DNA of 64,000 nt, from contig NC_068922.1 of the NCBI RefSeq assembly GCF_023091745.1, forward strand, positions 82,555,533-82,619,532. Reading direction: 5' to 3'. The position numbers and the translations under genes were made by a program. The notes below the pieces were generated by a model, which did not search any database, was not told where the DNA came from, and saw only the letters and a program-made list of their open reading frames with translations. This DNA is from Budorcas taxicolor (lineage: Eukaryota > Chordata > Mammalia > Artiodactyla > Bovidae). This document shows, in pieces, positions 11,326 through 22,764 of this stretch (within the stretch, counting starts at the first letter, position 1; each line of letters opens with the position of its first letter).

Positions 11326-11393
11326 GGGTTAGTTCTCTGGTAGTCTAGGGTTTTGGAGTCAGTGGTCCAACTCCAAAGGCTCAGGGCCTGATC

Positions 11394-12691
11394 TCTTCAA
11401 AAATATTGTTCTAAGCTCAGCTGGATCTGCTCTCTTGGTTAAAGCCACATTGGGAAGCTCACACCGTATAAGACCGCAGTGTCCTCACTGCCACCTGCTC
11501 CTCCGTGTCCCCTGCTCCAGCAAAGGCCAGATGTGCACTGTCTTATTAGTTATATAAGTACTGTCTATTCTGATTTTTCTATGAAACAGAAAAATTGATT
11601 TAGAATAGTTGAATATTAGACATTCCCATTGCACACATTGAAATTTCAGGTTTAAGGAATTAACAGGACCTTATTACTGTATGTTGAATATGCATGCAAC
11701 TCCATCATAAACATTTTACTGCAGAAAGTGGGAAAAAGAGAATGTTACTTGACTGTTTCACCCTATGAATATTCAAATTGGCTATATATATGTAATTTCA
11801 TGCATCCTCTGTATTTAAGTCCATATTTAACTGGGATGATTCACCATTTGTAAATTTGTTTTATTTAACACAAATATTATACTAAAGCGAATCCTCCTAT
11901 CCCCAAGTATAGCCCATTATTACATTTTGATGATCACTTCCTATGTTTACAACAGTCACCTTTTAACAATTCGCATACATCAAAATTGTGTACAAGAGAA
12001 TGTTTTAAATTGAAGCCAGTTTAAGGAACTACCACTTGTGACGGCAAGGTATACAACAGTTATTAATTCCTCCAAGGTGTACATTTGAGAGGTTGTGTTA
12101 GAATTTTGTCTTGATTGTGCTAATATTTTCTTTCTACCTTTTCCCAACCCCTTCTCCCCAAAAAGAAATTTTCAGGGTGAAGTTTGGGTGCATATGTCTA
12201 CCAAGCTATATATTAATAAATGATTCACTCTGGCACCAAATCTATGTTTATCAGATACAGTTAGATGGCCATCTGTGTAATTTTCACCATGTCCTCTGTA
12301 AATTATTCATCTCCTTTCCAGGTAACACTAAATATCTTTTCAAAATATATATGAAACAACTTCTGTTTCTTCATAAAAAAGAACAGAATTTAAAGCATTG
12401 ATTTTTCCTTTCAGTTCAATACTTGTTCTTTTTCTGAAGGAGTTTCAAAAAGTCATAGCAATGGCCGCAAGAGTTGAGTTATTTTTCCTGTAATGAAACT
12501 TTACTTAACCCACCTTAATCCTCAAAGCACATCCCACTGTCAGGATCACAACCCAGGCTGCTAAATATAATAAATTCAATAGTGGATACTAAGAGAACTG
12601 GAGTTCTCGCAAATCCCTCTCCCCACTCACCTTCCCTCATTTATTCTCTGGTGCCTGCAATTCTATAATTTAATATTCTTGTTTTCAATTA
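11394..12691. other. No recognisable feature (about 1.3 kb, AT-rich)
   Basis: No known repeat and no supported exon. The short open frames are of chance length. Confidence 0.4.
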
Positions 12692-12703
12692 AAGGGCAGG
12701 TCC

Positions 12704-12935
12704 TTTTTTTCTTTTCTTTAGCATTTTTATTAATTTATGTTTTGGCTGTTCTGGGTTTTTCGCTGCTGCATGGGCTACACATTGGGGTGGCTTCCCTTGT
12801 TGCAAATCATGGACTCAAGGGCATGAAGACCTGAGTGGTTATGGCACAGGGGCTCATCTTCTTGGATCAGGGATCGAACCCGTGTCCCCTGCGTTGAGGG
12901 GTGGACTCTCAACCACTGATCCACCAGGGAAGTCC
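12704..12935 (-). mobile_element. CHR-type tRNA-derived SINE
   Basis: The tRNA-like head is at the right end (complement of ggacttccctggtggatcag), with the B box seen as gggatcgaacccgtgtc. It lacks the BovB tail of Bov-tA. Imperfect TSDs aagggcaggtc (12692-12702) and aaggagcggtc (12936-12946). Confidence 0.85.
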
Positions 12936-13089
12936 AAGGAGCGGTCTCTAATCTGCAGCCTCTGGATACCAAAGGTTGACAAAGGTGGTTATCAAAATGG
13001 AGCTCTTAGCAAAGCAGCTAAACATACTTCTTATGCAGTGAGACTAAATTATAAGTGTATTTGTTTGACTAGGGATTTATTATCTCAAA

Positions 13090-13323
13090 GTTGAGCCATG
13101 CTTTTCAGCCTTGGCACTGTTGACCTTTGGGCCAGTTAATCGGTTTGTCTTGGGGGGAAGCATGCTCTCCTGTGTACTGGAGGATGTCCAGCAGCATCCT
13201 TGGCATCCACTAGGTTCCTGTGGGGCCCACCATCCCACCTCCAGCAAGCTGACAACTGACAGTCTCGCCAGACACTGCCTAGTGTCCACTGAGGACAGAT
13301 TGCCCAGGAAAGCAGATCACTCC
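13090..13323 (-). mobile_element. MER20 (hAT-Charlie DNA transposon fossil)
   Basis: Matches MER20 in reverse: tcagccttggcactgttgac, then ggatgtccagcagcatcctt, then the tgtccactgaggacag part. It is a non-autonomous element shared by placental mammals, so it predates ruminants. The ends are diverged and approximate. Confidence 0.8.
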
Positions 13324-13552
13324 ATTCGAAAATCAGTGAAGCAGTCTTCATAAGAAAAATGGACTGGAAACACTTCCACTTTGTGCCTTTATTTATTTAT
13401 TTATCTTTAGAGATGCTATCTTTTATTACCTTATTTTAATAGAATTAAATTTTACTCTCTGTTTTTTTCCCATTCATTCTTTCTGTAAAAGAAATAACGA
13501 AATGGAGAAATGCTTTATACTTTTATTTTTTTCCCCATGGGTCTTTACTATT
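13324..13552. other. AT-rich low-complexity spacer
   Basis: Includes a short (ttta)n run near 13389. Nothing else seen. Confidence 0.4.
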
Positions 13553-13800
13553 GATTTTTATTTTTATTTTTTAAATTTAAATGTATTTACTTTAATTGGA
13601 GGCTACCTACTTTACAATACTGTATTGGTTTTGCCGTGCATCCACAAGAGTCTGCCACGGGTGTACACGTGTTCCCCGTCCAGAACCCCCCTCCCACCTC
13701 TCTCCCTGTACCATCCCTCTGGGTCATCCCAGTGTACCAGCCCCAAGCATCTTGTATCCTGCATTGAACCTGGACTGGCGATTAGTTTCTTATATGATAT
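13553..13800 (-). mobile_element. L1-BT 3' UTR fragment
   Basis: Reverse 3' end of L1-BT: ttactttaattggaggct near 13588 and ccacgggtgtacacgtgttc near 13656. Heavily 5' truncated, so it holds no coding sequence. TSD not resolved. Confidence 0.85.
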
Positions 13801-13920
13801 TTATTTAGAACATGAGCATCTTGTGGGCAGAGAGCTTGTTTTGTCCAGACCATACCCCTGGAACTTAGAACAGTGACTGCCATATAGCAAGAGTTGGGTA
13901 AATATTTGTGAAACTAATGA
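13801..13920 (+). mobile_element. L2 3' end fragment
   Basis: Diverged but recognisable L2 tail: gagcatcttgtgggcagaga, aacagtgactgccatatag and a weak aatatttgtgaa end. Ancient mammalian LINE. Confidence 0.6.
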
Positions 13921-15209
13921 TCAGTTGAAATGTCCAACACAAATGATGCTCCATTCATAAAATAGAATATAATTCAGCTATTTAAAAGTGTTTGATGTTT
14001 AATATGTTCATTAATATGGTTCAATGCTCATGAAATATTAAGTGAAAAAGCCAATTATAAAAAGTATGTCTCATTTATTCCTATTCTGTTGTATGAAAAG
14101 AATGTCCATCTTGAACTATATGCAAAAATTGTTATACTAGGTGGCAGGATTGCATGCTATTTTTATTTATGTTTAATTATAGCTTATCATGTGCAATGTT
14201 TTCATTATGCAGAGTTTGGTTGCTAGTTTGCAGAATACGTAATGAAGAGCAGAGTGGGGCGAGCATAGCAGAAAAAGTCCTTTCATAATTTTCACGTCTG
14301 GATAACAAGGCGCTTTAAACACACTAGATTTCTGACCTGCAAGGAATTAACTTTTCTCTGAGGAACCTGCTCTGGAGAATGCCTGTGTTTCTAAAAATCA
14401 TCATTTGTGTGACCGATACTGTCCTAGATACCAAGGAGATCTGAGAGAAGTTTAGAATCTCAGTGCTTGTAAGTTTAAAATCTAAATGGAGAAATAAGAC
14501 CTATACATAGGACATTGTCAAAACAAGATAAAACAACATTTAATGAGATGTTAAATTGTGTGCTATGAACCATACTTTAGAACTTCATGGAGGAGCGGTA
14601 TCAAGGAATTAGTCTCTTGGAGAAGAGGGGACTTGAGTTATCCAGGGTAAATGAGACTCAGATAAAAGGAGAACGGGAGGGACATTCCAAGTGGGGAGAA
14701 AAGGCAGATGTTGCAAGAGTTGGGCACAACTTAGCAACTGAACAGCAGGGCTGAAGCTGCTGAGGGGCAAGGCGAGTTCAGTGGAAGGCATTGCCGACGC
14801 GGACCTTACGGAACAGGGAGGTGTAAGGACCACCTACAAAGAGACATGGAACTGGCGTCTTGGGAGAGATAGGACTTTGTTAAACAGAAGTGTTCCAGGC
14901 AGAGTTTTCACCCCCTTGGGCCCTGACCTCAGGTGGCAGAAGCACCCATACTTAGCAAAGACGATCGTATGCAGACCACAGGCGGCGTTCAAGACGTGGG
15001 GCCACAGTGAGTACCCCCTGCACTGTGTCTCCACGGCCCTGAGTGGCCCTCGGCCACCGGAACCAGGAGCGACTGGCGTCTCCCCAGGCGCCCCTACAGG
15101 CTGCCGGTGGCCCAGCCGCGAGCTGCCCAGGCTCTGCAGTCCGCTCTCTGATGTCGGTAAGCTGCCTGGGTCTTCCCTCCGCCTCCTGCTCAACTTACAC
15201 GTTTGCTTA
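13921..15209. other. Largely featureless 1.3 kb with one small BovB-like tail
   Basis: Nothing recognised except about 40 bp at 14712-14750 (gagttgggcacaacttagc...), which resembles an old BovB or Bov-A 3' end on the plus strand. Open frames at 14781-15239 and 14834-15193 lie on opposite strands of the same GC-rich patch, with no homology I recognise. Confidence 0.4.
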
Positions 15210-15408
15210 TCCTGTGCTCAGTCATGTCCAACGTTCTGAGGCCCCATGACCTGTATGAAGCCCACCAGGCTCCTCTGTCCATGGGATTTCCCAGGCAAGG
15301 ATGCTGGAGTGGGTTGCCATTTCCTTCCTCAGGGGATCTACCCAATCCAAGGGAGAGGGGCCTCTTGAGTCTCCTGCCCTGGCGGGGGCATTCTTTGTCA
15401 CTAGTGCC
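15210..15408 (-). mobile_element. Bov-tA SINE, diverged
   Basis: Reverse copy from the BovB-like tail (tgtgctcagtcatgtcc) to a degraded tRNA head (gtcactagtgccacctatgg). Confidence 0.82.
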
Positions 15409-15419
15409 ACCTATGGGTG

Positions 15420-15638
15420 CTGGGTGCTAAGTCTCCTCAGCTGTGTCCCACTCTGCGACCCCACAGACTGTAGCCCACGATGCTCCTCTGTCCACGGGAT
15501 TCTCAGGCAAGGACACTGGGGTGGGCTGCCATGCCCTCTTCCAGGGGATCTTCCCAACCCAGGGATCGAACCCAGGTTTCTTCCATCTCCTGCACTGGCC
15601 AGGCAGGTTCTTCACCACTAGGGCCACCTGGGAAGCCC
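15420..15638 (-). mobile_element. Bov-tA SINE
   Basis: A second reverse copy about 11 bp from the previous one. Its B box is clear (gggatcgaacccagg), and it ends at ggaagccc. Confidence 0.88.
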
Positions 15639-15679
15639 GGAATCACCCAATTTCATGTGATGTCCAAAAAGCATGAGCC

Positions 15680-15805
15680 TCGTGGGAGAGCAGACTCTCC
15701 ATTCAGATGGACTGGACTCAAATGTAAGCTGTTCCCCTTGCCGGGTGCCTGGTTTTCAGCAGGTCTCTCTGACCCTCAGTTTCCTCATCTGTAAATAGGG
15801 CTATT
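15680..15805 (+). mobile_element. MIR fragment
   Basis: Core and 3' region of a MIR: the ctctctgaccctcagtttcc motif followed by tcatctgtaaatagg. Confidence 0.7.
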
Positions 15806-16379
15806 GGTGGATGAGAGGGATGGGTTGAACTGTGTCCCCCAAAGGTGTGTTGATGCCCTAACCCTCTGAGGAGGTGCCTCCTGAGCTGAGACATGGTGGC
15901 TGAGAACCAGCCGGGCTGAGGTCAGGAGGCTAGCGTACCAAGAGGCGGGTGCGGAGGGGGAAACAGTAGTCAGGGAGAAAGGGGCCTGGGCCTGCGGAGG
16001 CCAGAGATTCCCGGTGGCTTAAGTCCAGGGTGCCCGTGATGCATTCAGAGCCGAGAAGTCGGACTGGGAAAGGCCCAGGAGGTCAGTGGCCACAGGTTGG
16101 ATTTGAAGGTGATGAAAGGCAATCGGATGGTTTTCAGGTGAAGGAAAGAGAAAGGAGAGAGCCTGTGGGCAAGAAAACAAGTCCAGATTCCAGAGAGAGG
16201 ACTCTTCTCCGAGGAGGCTCATGCTTATAAACTAACCATTTTCAAACAGTCCTGTCTCCTGCACCGCTGTAACGTGCCTTTACGAAGATGGCAAAGCACA
16301 GAGTTTAAGAGAACAGAATCCAGACTGCATCCCACCCCCTCCCCAGCCAAGCGTTAGCAGCGGCTCTGTCCTGTAAGCG
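15806..16379. other. No firm feature
   Basis: The stretch at 15825-15865 (gggttgaactgtgtcccccaa) resembles a motif seen in several old mammalian repeats, but I cannot assign a family. The remainder is purine-rich and unassigned. Confidence 0.35.
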
Positions 16380-16870
16380 AGGGTGCCCTGGGCAAGTTGC
16401 TTGTATTTAAGCTTCAACTTTCCAGTCTTTAAAATGAGACTTTGCTGCTAAGTCGCTTCAGTCGTGACTCTGTGCGATCCCATAGACGGCAGCCCACCAG
16501 ACTCCCCCGACCCTGGGATTCTCCAAGCAAGAACACTGGAGTGAGTTGCCGTTTCCTTCTCCAGTGCATGAAAGTAAAAAGTGAAAGTGAAGCCACTCAG
16601 TCGTGTCCGACCCTCAGTGACTCCATGGACTGCAGCCTTCCAGGCTCCTCTGTCCATAGGATTTTCCAGGCAAGCGTACTGGAGTGGGGTGCCATTGCCT
16701 TCTCCGAAATGAGACTTTACTCCTCAGTTTTGTTATCAGTAAAATGGGAAGGAGAATGTATACACTTATGTGTATTGTTAGCATTAAATAATTTAACATC
16801 AATAAAGTGTTTTGCCCAGTGTCTGACACAGGAAGTATTTACTATTGTTACCATTGTTGTTAGTATTTTA
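16380..16870 (+). mobile_element. MIR, split by a BOV-A2
   Basis: The left part (16380-16443) carries ccctgggcaagttgcttg. The right part (16719-16870) resumes at cctcagttttgttatcagta and runs to the gacacaggaagtatttacta 3' region. The BOV-A2 lies exactly between them. Confidence 0.75.
16444..16706 (-). mobile_element. BOV-A2 SINE inside a MIR
   Basis: Reverse dimer whose (agc)n tail has shrunk to two units (gctgct). Exact 12-bp TSDs aaatgagacttt at 16432-16443 and 16707-16718. Confidence 0.95.
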
Positions 16871-17563
16871 TTTCCTTAAATATCAATGTGTACTGTTTTA
16901 TACTTTTCATTTTCTTTTGGGTGACTTAGCTGTTTCCATCTTTCATCTTTTGGATTTTTGACGTTTTTCTATTTTTAACTTAAGATGAGATTTTTATAAC
17001 ACTTCTTATTTGACATTCATACTATTATCTTCTAATCTTGAATCTTTTATTGTGTAAAAATTTAAATATTTTATTTGACCCAGTTAGCATTTCATGTATT
17101 CTTCTGTGGTGTCAAATCTGAGAGACATAGTGTAATCATTCTTCCAAAGAACTGAGTGGTTTTCTGCTAATTTTTAAACGACAGAGTAACTACTTATGTG
17201 CACCATTTGAGGGTTTGAGTTTATGCATTAATATAAACCCTTGTCTTGCCTCCCTTTTCCTGATCACAAAGTTGCCTAGTTATCCCAAAACCACTTAAAA
17301 AGAATATTGTTTTAAATTAGTTAATTAAAATGAGGCTTTACTGAGACAAGCCATTCTATCAAAGCCTGGAGCCTAATAAGCACCTTAAATGTTAGAGATT
17401 CTTTGGCAGCTCTGCCTCCGTCGTCAAAGCTGACAGACGGTATCATGGCACGCAGCTTTGCATACGGCAGTTGCAAGATATGAGTTATCCGGGGGGAAGT
17501 AGGGACCGCATTTAACTTTTCATAATTACTTTTCTCAATGCTGTACCAAGTTTTTTGCATGTA
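16871..17563. other. No recognisable feature (AT-rich)
   Basis: Nothing found beyond AT-rich text. Confidence 0.4.
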
Positions 17564-18358
17564 GTTCAGTTCAGTTCAGTGCAGTCGCTCAGTCGTGTCT
17601 GACACTTTGCAACCCCATGAATCGCAGCACGCCAGGCCTCCCTGTCCATCACCATCTCCCGGAGTTCACTCAGACTCACGTCCATCGAGTCCGAGATGCC
17701 ATCCAGCCATCTCAACCTCGGTCGACCCCTTCTCCTCCTGCCCCCAATCCCTCCCAGCATCAGAGTCTTTTCCAATGAGTCAACTCTTCCATGAGGTGGC
17801 CAAAATACTGGAGTTTCAGCTTTAGCATCATTCCCTCCAAAGAAATCCCAGGGTTGATGTCCTTCAGAATGGACTGGTTGGATCTCCTTGCAGTCCAAGG
17901 GGCTCTCAAGAGTCTTCTCCAACACCACAGTTCAAACGCATCAATTCTTCGGTGCTCAGCCTTCTTCACAGTCCAACTCTCACATCCATACATGACCACA
18001 GGAAAATCCATAGCCTTGACTAGACGGACCTTAGTCAGCAAAGCAATGTCTCTGCTTTTGAATATGCTATGTAGGTTGGTCATAACTTTTCTTCCAAGGA
18101 GTCAGCGTCTTTTAATTTCATGGCTGCAGTCACCATCTGCAGTGATTTTGGAGCCCCCCAAAAATAAAGTCTGAGACTGTTTCCACTGTTTCCCCATCTA
18201 TTTCCCATGAAGTGATGGGACCGGATGCCATGATCTTCATTTTCTGAATGTTGAGCTTTAGGCCAACTTTTTCACTCTCCACTTTCACTTTCCTCAAGAG
18301 GCTCTTTAGTTCCTCTTCCCTTTCTGCCATAAGGGCGGTGTCACCTGCAGATCTGAGA
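17564..18358 (-). mobile_element. BovB (RTE) LINE 3' end
   Basis: Begins with the gttcag repeats that mark the BovB 3' terminus and reads backwards through the C-terminal part of its ORF. The minus strand encodes fragments such as VKAMDFPVVMYGCESWTVKKAEHRRIDAFELWCWRRLL (about 18015-17900). It stops just before the YADD region, so it is a typical 5'-truncated insertion. Confidence 0.93.
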
Positions 18359-18515
18359 TGTACATGATGTAATAGTTGGAGGGAATCGACACATATGTCA
18401 CATTACTAAAAGGGAGAACCTCAGGTAGTCAGTGAGTATTTGATGAATTGCTTGGCTGAACCACTTACAAGCTGATTTCCAGTCATCTGTGCCTCATGGA
18501 TGATATGTCCTTTCA

Positions 18516-18734
18516 TGAAAGAAAGTGAAAGTGTTAGTCACTTCAGTCATTTCTGTGTCTTTGCAACCACATGGACTGTAGCCCACCAGGTTCCTCTGTG
18601 CATGGGATTTTCCAGGCAAGAATACTGGAGTGGGTTGCCGTTTCCTTCTCCAGGGGATCTTCCCGACCCAGGGATGGAATCCGAGTCTCCTGCATTGCAG
18701 GCGGATTCTTTACCATCTGAGGCACTAGGAAAGG
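18516..18734 (-). mobile_element. Bov-tA SINE
   Basis: Exact 12-bp TSDs atgtcctttcat at 18504-18515 and 18735-18746. Tail first (gaaagtgaaagtgttagtc), tRNA head last. Confidence 0.94.
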
Positions 18735-18746
18735 ATGTCCTTTCAT

Positions 18747-19927
18747 ATGTATTCTCAATTAGATGACGGTCTTTTCAAGGCCCCTTTGAATTAAAAATCA
18801 TGATTTTTTTTTTTTTTTATGTTCTACGGATGAGAAGCCTTAGGGTGAAATGGAGGTTGTAGCTTGTCATGTATAGACTTTGTATCTATCTGAGACAATA
18901 TATTTTTGATAAAATGCCTCTACTTATACAGGACCATGGCTGAGTTGCATAAAATACCCATACATATTTCATATTATCTAAGCCAAGGCTTCGGATTGAA
19001 AAATGAAGGTTGTGCCATCAAACTCAGAATTTGGGCAGACATTATGATACAAAATCTGTCGACAAACAAAATTAATGTTCGCAGAATGAAGGGGACACAA
19101 TAATGCTGCAAAGATATCTTCGGAAAGAAAGTCCATAGCTCAGCAGTGTCTTACATGTAGTAGGTAGCGGTTGAAGTTTGCTGAACAACCCTGACCCCAG
19201 ACCTGAGCAGCAGAGAGATATAAGGGGCTTTGGCGACAAAGATAATAAACAATAGTGTTATACAGTGTTAAAACAAGTATGATTTGGGGATAAGATAACT
19301 CAAATTCAGACCATTCCATTCCAAGTTATGTTTTCTCGAGCAAGATGCTTATTCCACATCTCCATGGAAACTTAACCGTGCAAGACTTTGTGGGTCTGTT
19401 ATCAGCATCGCCTTAGAGATGAGTCTGAGCACCTAGTAAGGGTCCCATATATATTACTTGTTGGTTCTGCTATTGTCGTTATTATTTTTATCATTACATG
19501 GTCATCAGTTCAATCATAAGCGTTGTATTTCACACAAAAGAGTAGGAAAGGGATCTCCAGTTCTACCGTTACAGAATTAAGGGTAACACGTCAGACTTAC
19601 CAGCACCCCACCACATTGAATGGAACCAAAAAGCTGAGTAAAACATGTGAGCCTGTGAATCCAGCTCAGCTCACTGACAGAAAAGGGGAGCATCATAGAC
19701 TCATCTCAGTAGGTAAAGAAACACGTTTAACAAGATCAGAGCCTTCCTCAATCTGTAAAATTTCACGGTGGAAATCTGTGATAAAAGTCTGCAAAACTCT
19801 GTAAGATTTCATGATGGAAATCTATGGTATATACAAGCACCACAACATCTCCTGAGAGACTGAGCAATATCCTCTGAAAACAGAACAATGCGGAAATATC
19901 TGCTCTTAACCCCTTTAATCACCTTTG
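18747..19927. other. No firm feature; contains a T run
   Basis: A (T)n run near 18805-18820 may be the poly(A) end of an unidentified antisense retrosequence. The rest shows no repeat I recognise. An open frame at 19523-19804 has no features that support it. Confidence 0.4.
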
Positions 19928-19929
19928 TA

Positions 19930-20100
19930 GCGACTTCACTTTCACTTTTCACCTTCATGCATTGGAGAAGGAAATGGCAACCCACTCCAGTGTTCTTGCC
20001 TGGAGAATCCCAGGGACGGGGAAGCCTGGTGGGCTGCCGTCTCTGGTGCTGCACAGAGTCGGACACGACTGAAGCGACTTAGCAGCAGCAGCAGCAGCAG
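19930..20100 (+). mobile_element. BOV-A2 SINE, second monomer only
   Basis: Starts in the linker (gcgacttcactttcactttt) and ends in an (agc)n tail, so the first monomer is missing. Confidence 0.9.
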
Positions 20101-20104
20101 TGGA

Positions 20105-21720
20105 GGCACTAGCCAGTGCAATAGTGCCAAAACAAATAAATACATGTGCAAACACTTGCAAAAACAAAAAAATAAAATCGAAAAATAAAAGCTATAAAAT
20201 TAGAAATAAGTAAGATTATCTTCTTTTGCAGATGAAATAATTATTTATATAAATATTTCTAAGACTGCTAAATCTAATAAGAAAAATTAACAGGATTGCA
20301 AGATTCAATTGTCAATATATGAAAAGAAATTTTATTTCTCTATACTTCCCAAAAGTTGGAAGATATTTTAAATTACCAGTTCCAAGAGCATCAACATTTA
20401 TAAAATAATTAGGGATACATTTTATGAAAAATGTACAAGAAACTTGTACTAAAAACTACAAAATGTTGCTGAGAAAAAATTAAGGGGAACTAAATTAAGA
20501 AATATAGCTATTTTTTTTGGTAAGACTCCATATTGCTAATTGCTAAATGCATCTATGAAATCAATGCAAACCTAATTGTAATCCCAGTGGATGATTTTGT
20601 TAATTTGGCAAAGAGATTCTAAAATTTATATAGAAATGTAGACGATCTAGGCTTTGACCTATTTTGAAACAACACTTTTAAATGTTGGAAACAATATTCA
20701 TTTTAAATAACAGATCTTTTCACCTCTCTAAGACTTGCCGTTATTCTGCATTTATCAAGGTAGCGTGGCATTGGCACAGACATAGGTAAGTGAGTCTATG
20801 GATCTGAGTAGAGAGCTCAGAATAGACACATACTTGTACATAGTCAATTGATTTTTGTTTCTTGGGGGAGAAACATACTAAAATGTTTCAATGGGGGAAA
20901 AAAGTCTGCTCAACAAGTGAAGAATTGCATATATATATATATGGGACAAAAGATGAATTTCAATGTCGACCTCACTCATAATGTAAAATTTGAATGAAGA
21001 CAAACTTAGACTGAAACATAGGAACAAAAGCTAAGAAGCTTTACAAATAAAACGTTAGAATATGTCTTTAGACCTTAGATTAGGCAAATATTTCTTAGGA
21101 CACAGAAACACGATCCAAGCAAAAATTGGATAAATTTGACTTCTCACTAGACATTTTTAAGAAAATTAACATGCATCTCCTTGGATGCCATAGGAGAATA
21201 TATTCACAGTAAATGAAGAAACACTAAAACAATAACAAAGAAGCAAAGAAACCAATAATAACTGCAGCCAGGGTTTTAGCCAATATGTGCACGAAAAAAA
21301 GCTCAATACTATTAACCATCAGGGAAATACAAATTAAAACCCACAATGAGACACCAGTGATCTTTTAAATGGCTAAAGTAAATAAACAAGCCATCTGACC
21401 ATCACCAGAAGCTGGCAAATGTACACAGCAACTGAAATCCTCTTATGTTACTGGAGGGAGCGTTAAATTATGTAACTGGTTCGAAAATGGTTGGCACTTT
21501 GTTATAAAGTAGATCAGTCACCAATTCTGTGACCCTAACCCCACTTTTAGGTATTTATCCCAGAATAAAATGTTCACATAATGAGTATTCAAGAATGTTC
21601 ATAACCACTTTACTCATAAGAAAACATTTTTATGTGGTACATCCATTTAATGGCTTGTTGCTTAGCAATGAAATGAACAAAGTGATAGGTACCACAGCAT
21701 GGATATGTCCCCAAATATCT
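20105..21720 (+). mobile_element. Old L1 fragment, sense, ORF2 downstream part
   Basis: Diverged L1 ORF2 and 3' region. Landmarks: ctagccagtgcaatagtgcc (20109), ttcttttgcagatgaaataa (20221; the FADD site, here decayed to ADEI-like), the ggcattggcacagacatag block (20769), ggacaaaagatgaatttcaa (20944) and catcagggaaatacaaatta (21318). No usable reading frame. Much older than L1-BT. Confidence 0.8.
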
Positions 21721-21734
21721 GCGTACCTTGGCCT

Positions 21735-22060
21735 GTCTATCTCTTCCAGTTGGCTGTTCCTGAGTTATGTCCTTTTATAATAACTCAGTAATCTAGTAAG
21801 TAAAATGTCTCTCTCAGTTCTGTGAGGCTTTCCAGCAAATTCATCAAACCCATGGTGGGGTCGTTGGAATTCCCTGTCTGTAGCTGGTGGGTCAGAAGCA
21901 CTTGGACTTGCTGTTGGTGCCTGAAGTTGGGCTGGAGGGGGCAATCCTACGGAACTGGGCTCCTAACTTGGGGGATTTGATGCTCTCTCCTGCTAGAGAG
22001 TGTCAGAATCGAGTTGAATTGTAGGACACTCAGCTGATGCCAAACAATTTTTGAAGATAG
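21735..22060. repeat. Probable interspersed repeat, family not assigned
   Basis: The text around ataactcagtaatctagtaa (21779), gttctgtgaggctttccagc (21818) and gaattgtaggacactcagc (22017) follows a pattern I associate with an old mammalian dispersed repeat adjoining L1 ends or LTRs. I cannot name the family. Confidence 0.4.
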
Positions 22061-22561
22061 AAAACTTCCCCACACTCATATGTTGGAACTGGGTTCTGAA
22101 CCCCTCAGTTAGAATTATGCACTTAACATGTATTCATTTCAGTCTGTGTAAATTTGCATCTAAAAAATAAATACAAAAGTGTCATAAAACATTGTTATTT
22201 AATCCCAAATAAGACACTTTTATAGACCCTGCTAAAATTCAGTGTTGTCCATAAAGGAGGTAAGAGTAATATTCACATTCTATAGTTAACCTTAGATTTC
22301 AGCTGGCTTTAGAGTTCACATATGCTGTTAAAAGGGAAAGCTTTACACTCAGGGTTAGTTATTATTTTCATCTGTTTTCACCATGAAAGTATAGAACAAG
22401 CTGCTGGGGAAGTTCATTCTGTTTATCCTATATTCTCTAAGAAAAGTGAAATAAAACATTTCTAATATGGCGCACTTAATAGAAATACTAACAGACACAT
22501 CTTATTAAAATGTTTTACGTAAATATTTACCCAGAAACATGACACACATAGAAAGAGTTAC
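22061..22561. other. No recognisable feature
   Basis: AT-rich text, nothing assigned. Confidence 0.35.
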
Positions 22562-22764
22562 TCTGTGTGTGTGTGTTAGCTGCTCTGTGTGTCCGACTCT
22601 TTGTGACCCCCCCGCCAGGCTCCTCTGTCAACGGGATTCTCCAGGCAAGAACACTGGAGTGGGGTGCCTGCCCTCCTCCAGGGGAGCTTCCCGACCCAGG
22701 GACTGAACCCACGACTCCTGCACGGCAGGCAGATTCTTTACCGTCTGATCCACCAGGGAAGCCC
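22562..22764 (-). mobile_element. Bov-tA SINE, tail replaced by a short TG run
   Basis: Reverse copy with (gt)n at its 3' end (22564-22573). A short deletion removed the usual atggactgtag part (gtgaccccccc joins directly to gccaggctcc). Possible TSD gagtta at 22555-22560 and 22769-22774, weak. Confidence 0.88.

Larger units (their letters stand above)
5318..11393 (-). mobile_element. L1-BT LINE, nearly complete, antisense, split by three SINEs
   Basis: The poly(A) end appears as a T run at 5318-5329. Going right, the order is L1-BT 3' UTR (ctctccatgtatctcaccct near 5350), ORF2, ORF1 and part of the 5' UTR (ggttttggagtcagtggtcc near 11349). Bov-tA (6079-6284) and two BOV-A2 (6515-6785, 11091-11325) interrupt it. 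Without them about 5.3 kb of L1 remain, less than a full L1-BT, so part of the 5' UTR is missing. Both ORFs are broken. The right boundary is approximate because no TSD was found. Confidence 0.92.

Noticed and set aside
15210..15638. Regularly spaced similar units suggesting a tandem gene pair or CRISPR-like array
   Set aside because: Two independent Bov-tA SINEs; no short identical repeats with unique spacers.
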